Assembly (NCBI RefSeq): GCF_003014595.1
Contig: NZ_PYGK01000003.1
Span: forward strand, 62,001-126,000
Origin: Chitinophaga ginsengisoli
GTDB lineage: Bacteria > Bacteroidota > Bacteroidia > Chitinophagales > Chitinophagaceae
Length of the DNA: 64,000 nucleotides
Reading direction: 5' to 3'
Below the pieces are notes generated by a model. It worked only from the letters and a program-made list of their open reading frames with translations. It was not told the origin of the DNA and did not search any database. The position numbers and the translations under genes were made by a program. Positions 58,684 to 64,000 of the stretch are shown piece by piece (the stretch's first letter is position 1; every line of letters starts with the position of its first letter).

Positions 58684-59682
58684 ATGAACAAAATAACGGC
58701 CGCTATTACAGCGGTAGGTGGTTATGTACCTGACTACGTGCTCACTAATAAAGAACTGGAAACACTGGTAGATACAACAGACGAATGGATCATCACCCGC
58801 ACCGGGATTAAGGAAAGAAGAATCCTGAAGGGAGAGCGTAAGGGAACCTCTGAGTTATGTGTACCCGTGGCACAGGAAATATGCCGTAAAAGAGGGATCA
58901 GCCCGGAAGAGATCGACCTGCTGATTGTAGCCACTGTTACACCAGACATGGTGTTTCCGGCTACCGCCAACATCGTAACTGATAAAATAGGAGCTAAAAA
59001 TGCCTTTGGCTTTGATATTGGTGCCGCTTGTTCCGGTTTCCTGTATGCACTCGATACAGGTGCCCGTTTCATTGAAAGCGGACGCTATAAGAAAGTAATG
59101 GTGATCGGAGCTGACAAAATGAGCTCTATCATTGACTATACTGACCGTACTACCTGTATCATCTTCGGCGACGGCGGCGCAGGTGTGTTACTGGAACCTA
59201 ATACCGAAGGCCTGGGCGTGATTGACAGCATCCTGAAAAGCGATGGTCATGGCCGTGAATACCTGCACATGAAAGCCGGTGGCTCTGCACAGCCTGCCAG
59301 TATCGAGAGTGTGACCAACAGGGAGCACTACGTATACCAGGAAGGTAAAATGGTGTTCAAATATGCTGTAGCTAACATGGCAGAGGCAGCACACGACGTC
59401 ATGAAGCGTAACAACCTGACATCCGATGACATAGCATGGCTGGTACCTCACCAGGCCAACAAGCGTATCATCGACGCTACCGCTGCCCGTATGGGTCTGC
59501 CGGAAGAGAAGATCATGATGAACATTCAGCGATATGGTAATACTACCGCAGGTACTTTGCCACTTTGCCTCTGGGATTACGAAAGTCAACTGAAGAAAGG
59601 TGACAACCTGGTACTGGCTGCCTTTGGCGGTGGATTTACCTGGGGCGCCAGCTATCTGAAGTGGGCCTACGATCCGAAATAA
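58684..59682 (+). CDS. fabH: 3-oxoacyl-ACP synthase III (FabH)
   Basis: Starts fatty acid synthesis by condensing an acyl-CoA with malonyl-ACP. The 332-residue protein shows the thiolase fold and the full Cys-His-Asn triad: C116 in [12 protein letters not shown]256 in [10 protein letters not shown] and N286 in RYGNTTAG. The N-terminal [16 protein letters not shown] is the CoA-binding region. It is alone, divergent from ruvA and convergent with the histidine kinase gene. Branched-starter preference, common in this phylum, cannot be decided by eye. An additional FabH copy elsewhere in the genome is possible. Confidence 0.96.
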   Translation: MNKITAAITAVGGYVPDYVLTNKELETLVDTTDEWIITRTGIKERRILKGERKGTSELCVPVAQEICRKRGISPEEIDLLIVATVTPDMVFPATANIVTDKIGAKNAFGFDIGAACSGFLYALDTGARFIESGRYKKVMVIGADKMSSIIDYTDRTTCIIFGDGGAGVLLEPNTEGLGVIDSILKSDGHGREYLHMKAGGSAQPASIESVTNREHYVYQEGKMVFKYAVANMAEAAHDVMKRNNLTSDDIAWLVPHQANKRIIDATAARMGLPEEKIMMNIQRYGNTTAGTLPLCLWDYESQLKKGDNLVLAAFGGGFTWGASYLKWAYDPK

Positions 59683-59688
59683 TTAAAC

Positions 59689-59727
59689 GGTCAGGAATTA
59701 GGAACTGAGCATTCTTAATTCCTGACC
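59689..59727. terminator. Hairpin between convergent fabH and histidine kinase genes
   Basis: A perfect 12-bp stem GGTCAGGAATTA (59689-59700) with its complement (59716-59727). It touches the stop codon of the convergent kinase-like gene. No T run on either side; likely a shared end signal. Confidence 0.6.
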
Positions 59728-61601
59728 TAATTGAATGAAGGCAGACTATACCCCAGCCTCAGTTGCACTCCCTGTACATCTGCACTGATATGTCCTCCCA
59801 TTTTGTCCATGAAGTCCTTACAGATCACCAACGTTACCGACATATCATCCCCTCTTCTGTATTCAAACAAGTGAGCCGCCATCTGCGGAGTAAAAACGCT
59901 TACGGTACATATCACCTCCACCCTTACCAGTTCCTCCTGTACAGCACGCACTACGATTGGCTTCTCTCCTGGTGACAGCTTTGTTGCGCAATGTAACAGG
60001 CTGCGGTTAATGAACAGCAACATCTCCTGATCGCCCGCCAGGTATAATCCGGAAGGGATATCCAGCTTTATCCGCCGCTGATCAACATAATGCGTAGCCT
60101 GTTCAAAAAGCAGTAAAAGATCACAGGGAGCGGGATTGTAGACAAAACCTGAGAGCTGGGATTTTATCCAGCGCAGGATATTATCGAAAATAACGAGTGT
60201 TTTGCGGGAAGAGACAACGGCTTCATCAATGATCAGTTGCAGGGAGGCCTGGTCCATATCCTTATTTCTGAACATGGCCGATACCCGGATAATATTATTC
60301 AATGGCTCCCGGAAATCCCGCGCCAGAATAGCGATCAGCTTATTTTTGAAGTCGTCATGGATACTCAGCTGCTGGTTCTTTTCAGAAATGGCGTCGTTCA
60401 TTTCCCGCAGTAAACGCTCCTGCCGGCGTAGTTCCTTATAAGACCGGTAGCGGGCATAGGTAAAACCTCCCATCAGCAGCAACACGCCCACCATAAACCC
60501 GATCAGCTGCTGACGGCTCTTCCGCTTCATATTGGCCTTGTTGATCTTTTGCTCCTGTACCCGGTTGCTCAGTTGCCATTCATTCAGCTCCTGTTCCTTC
60601 AGGAAATAATCCAGGTAGTTCATATAATTGCTGGATTTCAGTTCCAGCCGCTTTCTCACCAGTTCCCACAGCGCCCGGCCATAGTAAGCCTTTTTCGCTT
60701 CGTTGTTGCTGTTAGCATAATAGCGGTACAGGCTCGCAATAGTCGGCAGCATCATATTCAGATACCCCGCCCGGCTACCTATGGCAAATGCCTTTTCCTT
60801 AGCCGGTATGGCATCGGCCGGATAGCCGTTCTGCCTATATGTGTCAATATGATCCAGCATGTCAATAGCCACTACCACCAGACCTTCCTTCATCGCCTTG
60901 TCCGCCAGCTCATTGATCCTTTGCACGGCCTTTGCCCCTTCTCCTTCCTTCATCCATCCATCAGCCTCCAATGCCTGTATATAGTAGATTTCCCGGCTGC
61001 CGGGATACTTGCGGATAATCTCCTTCGATCTTTCCAATGCCCATTTCACAGAGTCCCGGCGGGTGCTGTCCGGTTCAAAACGGAGGGCATAATTGATCAG
61101 CACCAAGCTGTAAATAGAATCCTGTGCCAGTGTCTTTCCCAGCTCCATGGCCTGGTAGAGGTATTGATTGGATTCCTGTTTCATGCCACTGAAGTCGTGA
61201 AACACACTGAGATTCATCAATACCTGGCAGATGTTCGGCTGATCTTCCAGCTCGCGATACAGCAGCAGCGCTTTGAAGCCGTATTCGATAGCCTGTTTGG
61301 TATTGGCTTTCAGTGCATAAAAAATGCTCAGGTTATTCAGGGCGCCGGCCAGCCCTCTATTGTCCCTACGCCTGGAAGCGATGTCGCGGGCTTTTACGGC
61401 ATACCAGAAGCAGCTATCAGTATTACTCAGATGATATTGCATGCCCAGCTGGTTCAATACATCCGTATAGAGGGTACTATCCGGCTGCCGTAACAGGTCG
61501 GCCCGTAACTGACGGATCACGTTATCCTGGGCAAACGATGGCCTTCCCGCCATCAGGCAGGCAATCAGCAGGGGTATGATATGTATCCATGTTCTTTTCA
61601 C
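59727..61601 (-). CDS. TPR-containing histidine-kinase-like protein, catalytically degenerate
   Basis: A 624-residue paralogue of the next gene. Signal peptide 1-24 (ending RPSFAQ), TPR-rich periplasmic region about 40-345, one membrane helix about 363-383, a coiled coil, then a kinase core. The core is broken: where the phosphoacceptor His belongs (ILARDFREPLNNII) there is Arg428. The N-box Asn is Cys (LLHCATKLSP instead of LLHNAVKFSP). The G1 DxGxG is missing (VSVFTPQMAAHLFEY) and so is the G2 glycine loop. The terminal CKDFMDKMGG is kept. It starts with GTG in a GTGA overlap with the upstream kinase stop, so the two are coupled. It is not a pseudogene: the frame is intact. Confidence 0.88.
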   Translation of the reverse strand: MKRTWIHIIPLLIACLMAGRPSFAQDNVIRQLRADLLRQPDSTLYTDVLNQLGMQYHLSNTDSCFWYAVKARDIASRRRDNRGLAGALNNLSIFYALKANTKQAIEYGFKALLLYRELEDQPNICQVLMNLSVFHDFSGMKQESNQYLYQAMELGKTLAQDSIYSLVLINYALRFEPDSTRRDSVKWALERSKEIIRKYPGSREIYYIQALEADGWMKEGEGAKAVQRINELADKAMKEGLVVVAIDMLDHIDTYRQNGYPADAIPAKEKAFAIGSRAGYLNMMLPTIASLYRYYANSNNEAKKAYYGRALWELVRKRLELKSSNYMNYLDYFLKEQELNEWQLSNRVQEQKINKANMKRKSRQQLIGFMVGVLLLMGGFTYARYRSYKELRRQERLLREMNDAISEKNQQLSIHDDFKNKLIAILARDFREPLNNIIRVSAMFRNKDMDQASLQLIIDEAVVSSRKTLVIFDNILRWIKSQLSGFVYNPAPCDLLLLFEQATHYVDQRRIKLDIPSGLYLAGDQEMLLFINRSLLHCATKLSPGEKPIVVRAVQEELVRVEVICTVSVFTPQMAAHLFEYRRGDDMSVTLVICKDFMDKMGGHISADVQGVQLRLGYSLPSFN

Positions 61602-63583
61602 TGCTCTCTCGTTATGCTCTCCTTTGCAAATGGCAAAGTGTAGGAGAAGGTACTACCGCTCTCCGGGTTATTGCTTACATGAATAGTGCCTCCCATTTTA
61701 TCCATAAAATCCTTGCAGATGATGAGTGCCAGTCCGGCGCCACCAGTTGTTCTGCCCCGGTCTTTTTCCCTGTTGCGGTATTCGAACAGGTGATGTAACA
61801 CGCCGGGATCCACTCCTTTTCCCTCATCACTGACTGAAATAGTGACCTTATCTCCATCCACAGCAGCCCTTACATGCACCGTACCCTGCACCGGGCTGAA
61901 TTTCACCGCGTTGTGTAACAGGTTCCGGTGTACAAACTGCAGCATTTCCCGGTCGGCCAGCAGTTGCAGGTCCTCCGGAATGTCAAACTGTATGGTTAAC
62001 ACTTTCTCTATGTAATCATCTTTCAATACCTCTAATGCTTCCCGGAACATCGCTGCGGGTTTGCAAACCGCCGGGGCATATACGAAACCGCTCAGCTGCG
62101 ACCTGATCCAGCGCAGGATGTTGTCAAAAATATGCAGGGTTTGCTGCGACTTGGTCTCCAGTTTCCGGAACAGACCCGTTGCGTCATCATAAGCCAGGGA
62201 CTGGTCTTTCAGCAGATCGGTAATGTCTATGATATGATTCAGCGGTACGCGGAAGTCATGTGCAATGAGGGAGATCAGTTTATTCTTAAAATCATCATTG
62301 GTACGTAACAATGCGTTCTTCTCGCTGATCTCACGGTTCTTTTCTCCCAGCTGGACGGCATTCCGGCGGGAGCGCCGGTGGGAACGGTTTACATCCACCA
62401 GTAACAATACCGTCAATATCAGCAGTATGGTCAGAAAAATGATAACCGCATACCTGCCACGACTTTCCATGCCCTTCCTATCCAGCAGCTGCTGCTGATA
62501 ATCATGCTGCAGCTGTAAGGCACGCAATTTTTTCTCCTGCATGTAATAGTCTATATAATCCAGCTCTCCCTGCGTTTTGCCTTGTTCCTCCTTTTCCATT
62601 ATATCCAGCATGGCGTTGGCATAGAACCGGGCGGAATCACTCTTGTTATGATTATCGTACCAGGCAAATAGTTTTGCCACCACCGGCAGCGCCAGTTCCC
62701 GGTACCCTCCTTCCAATGCCAGCCGCACCATATGTCGCTGAAAGATCAGCGAATCTGCCTGGTGACTACGGGCCTTGTAAGAAGCCAGGTGAGACGAGCC
62801 ATACATGGCATGATACACGTACCCCTTCCGCTCAGCTTCCGCGACCAGTGCCATCAATTTAGCCACGCCCTCCGCCTCGGCCGTCTTGCTATATATCAGT
62901 TCCTGCGCCTGCAGCATACCGGTATAGAGTAGCAGCCGTTCATCACCCGCCCGGGCGGCCATCTGACGTGCTATAGCCAACGACCTGGTGGCACTTTTCC
63001 TGTCAACAATGTCACTACTTCTTCCAGCGCGGAAGTTACTGATATAAATAAAGTAATAATTGGCCCGCAGGGCCATAAGGATGCTATCGTTTTTAAGGTG
63101 TTTGCTGATATCCAGGGCCCGTTTCATGTACCTGCCGGCCTCCTCGAACTGTTTCTCAAACTGATAATACACTCCCAGATGCATACAGGTCTGGCAGATG
63201 CCGGCACTATCTCCCAGCTCCCGGTATAGGTTGAGCGCATCAATGTAAAAGCGGAAAGAAAGGTAGCTGTTGTCCCGGTAGGCATAGTAGCCTCCCAGGC
63301 CACGGTAGGCAGCGGCCTCTCCTCTTATATATTGCTGCCTTTGCGCCACATCCCGGGCTTTACTGAGATAAAGGAAACAGGTATCCAGCTGGAGGTGCTG
63401 GTACTGGCCTGCCAGCTGATTCATGAGATCAACATACCGGATGCTGTCTGTAGTCACTGCCGCGGTGACCTCCAGGCGGGAAATAACGCTTTTCTGAGCA
63501 TATAGTGTTCCCTGCCGGACAAGACACCCGGAAATGACTATCATGAGGTAGATGAGTACGTTCTTATTACGGAAGATGTACAA
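61598..63583 (-). CDS. TPR-containing sensor histidine kinase
   Basis: A 661-residue sensor kinase. Residues about 1-30 are a signal peptide (NVLIYLMIVISGCLV...LYAQ), about 45-345 are TPR helices, expected in the periplasm, one membrane helix lies at about 375-397 (AVIIFLTILLILTVLLLVDV), then a coiled coil. The HisKA His is H442 in SLIAHDFRVPLNHII. The ATPase domain has the N-box LLHNAVKFSP, G1 SDEGKGVD (D586) and G2 TGGAGLALIIC. It autophosphorylates and would pass phosphate to a response regulator, which is not in the window. The start is a TTG at 63583; an ATG at 63544 is possible but shortens the signal peptide. The degenerate paralogue overlaps by 4 bp. Confidence 0.9.
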   Translation of the reverse strand: MYIFRNKNVLIYLMIVISGCLVRQGTLYAQKSVISRLEVTAAVTTDSIRYVDLMNQLAGQYQHLQLDTCFLYLSKARDVAQRQQYIRGEAAAYRGLGGYYAYRDNSYLSFRFYIDALNLYRELGDSAGICQTCMHLGVYYQFEKQFEEAGRYMKRALDISKHLKNDSILMALRANYYFIYISNFRAGRSSDIVDRKSATRSLAIARQMAARAGDERLLLYTGMLQAQELIYSKTAEAEGVAKLMALVAEAERKGYVYHAMYGSSHLASYKARSHQADSLIFQRHMVRLALEGGYRELALPVVAKLFAWYDNHNKSDSARFYANAMLDIMEKEEQGKTQGELDYIDYYMQEKKLRALQLQHDYQQQLLDRKGMESRGRYAVIIFLTILLILTVLLLVDVNRSHRRSRRNAVQLGEKNREISEKNALLRTNDDFKNKLISLIAHDFRVPLNHIIDITDLLKDQSLAYDDATGLFRKLETKSQQTLHIFDNILRWIRSQLSGFVYAPAVCKPAAMFREALEVLKDDYIEKVLTIQFDIPEDLQLLADREMLQFVHRNLLHNAVKFSPVQGTVHVRAAVDGDKVTISVSDEGKGVDPGVLHHLFEYRNREKDRGRTTGGAGLALIICKDFMDKMGGTIHVSNNPESGSTFSYTLPFAKESITREQ

Positions 63584-63636
63584 TAATAAACAGATGTATT
63601 ATAATGATTTCGCCTGCTTTCCGCTACAAGATACTG

Positions 63637-64000
63637 CTATATTTCGAACACCAGTCCTCTCCTTTTTAAATCTTCATATTTCTGTTTATCGAACCGGTAC
63701 AGGTGCGCTCCTTTCTTTGAGGTCGTTTTATCCTTTTCTTCGAGTTTCTCTAATATGTTCATAGACAGGATCTTCTTACGGAAATTACGTTTATCCAGCT
63801 CGTGCTGGAAGATTTCCTCATACAGGCTGCGTAGCTGGGAAAGGGTGAATTTTTCGGGCAGCAGTTCAAAGCCGATAGGATGAAAATGAGCATTATCTCT
63901 CAATTTCTTCAGCGCGTCAGCGATCATCTGACGATGGTCGAAGATGAGGTTAGGGATCTGATGCAATTCCAGCCAGTGTGCGCTGTATTGCTGGGTGGGA
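63637..64000 (-). CDS. NUDIX-family protein, C-terminal part (cut by window end)
   Basis: An open frame that continues past the end of the window, so the N-terminus with the Nudix box is missing. The visible 121 residues begin PTQQYSAHWLELHQIPNLIF, then DHRQMIADALKKLRDNAHF. This matches the end of a Nudix domain followed by a winged helix (FTLSQLRSLYEEIFQHELDK, RNFRKKILSMNILEKLEEKD). The layout is that of NrtR/AraR-type Nudix regulators, which bind nucleotide-sugar metabolites and repress genes, or of plain ADP-ribose hydrolases. Whether the Nudix box is active cannot be seen. Confidence 0.8.
   Translation of the reverse strand, partial: PTQQYSAHWLELHQIPNLIFDHRQMIADALKKLRDNAHFHPIGFELLPEKFTLSQLRSLYEEIFQHELDKRNFRKKILSMNILEKLEEKDKTTSKKGAHLYRFDKQKYEDLKRRGLVFEI

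Noticed and set aside
60549-61493. 314-codon ORF antisense to the degenerate kinase
   Set aside because: The minus strand carries signal peptide and TPR helices aligned with the paralogue; the antisense frame is a long shadow without a domain.
59727-61601. Degenerate kinase gene as a pseudogene
   Set aside because: The frame is intact, a signal peptide and translational coupling are kept, and only catalytic motifs have changed, so a non-catalytic protein is more likely.

Overview
The window reads as a chromosomal segment of a Bacteroidota bacterium, most likely Chitinophagaceae (Chitinophaga-like). The evidence is: a complete-looking SprA type IX secretion (T9SS) translocon protein; three secreted PKD proteins ending in the gliding-motility/T9SS C-terminal domain; a PorP/SprF partner; a PorE-like OmpA protein; a TonB receptor with a carboxypeptidase-regulatory N-terminus; and many promoters of the Bacteroidota type (TAnnTTTG). 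Base composition is moderate. No rRNA, tRNA, CRISPR array, transposase or prophage was recognised, so most of the window is ordinary core genome with unusual intergenic DNA.

Layout. 1-312 is a gene-free dispersed repeat. 313-17705 is a minus-strand block: hpt, a LysM glucosaminidase, an O-methyltransferase, a LOG protein, a beta-barrel protein, a FAD oxidase, PorP/SprF plus its large adhesin, recG, a mitochondrial-type citrate synthase, an LptF/G permease and tgt. 17902-21108 (plus) holds a glycosyltransferase, rsmG and an ECF sigma factor with two small co-transcribed genes. 21236-26417 (minus) holds an M1 peptidase, rsmI, purS, pssA and a Xaa-Pro aminopeptidase. 26781-32158 (plus) holds pckA, folD, queE and the PorE-like protein. 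A lipoprotein acid phosphatase (minus) diverges from dprA (plus). 34226-36025 carries repeats, a striking operator array, and the SatD/DUF3307 gene pair. guaB, lnt, an alpha/beta hydrolase, two paralogous T9SS cargo proteins, an SDR and an unlisted 48-residue ORF follow. 46232-58545 (minus) holds a putative metal-related trio (Asp-box lipoprotein, TonB receptor, small Cys protein), a cluster of very long perfect hairpins, then sprA and ruvA. fabH, a tandem pair of TPR histidine kinases (one degenerate) and a NUDIX regulator cut by the window edge close the segment.

How the genes connect. sprA, PorP/SprF, the PorE-like protein and the three CTD proteins belong to one secretion/adhesion pathway. 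queE and tgt serve queuosine tRNA modification. rsmG and rsmI modify 16S rRNA. recG, ruvA and dprA handle recombination and DNA uptake. purS, guaB, hpt and folD serve purine and one-carbon metabolism. pssA, fabH, lnt and the LptF/G permease build the envelope.

Most noteworthy: (1) eight alternating half-sites at 13-14 bp pitch (four TATCGG-N8-CCGATA palindromes) ending 8 bp before satD, which encodes a cyclase-palm-like domain fused to a helix-turn-helix next to a membrane protein with two HxxxD motifs; (2) consecutive extreme hairpins at 50395-50656, including a perfect 38-bp stem; (3) a pseudo-histidine kinase overlapping its intact paralogue; (4) several genes whose TAnnTTTG promoter ends only 3-8 nt before the ATG, implying leaderless or nearly leaderless mRNAs; (5) a short aromatic/basic ORF with its own strong terminator; (6) two copies of a GC-rich dispersed repeat.
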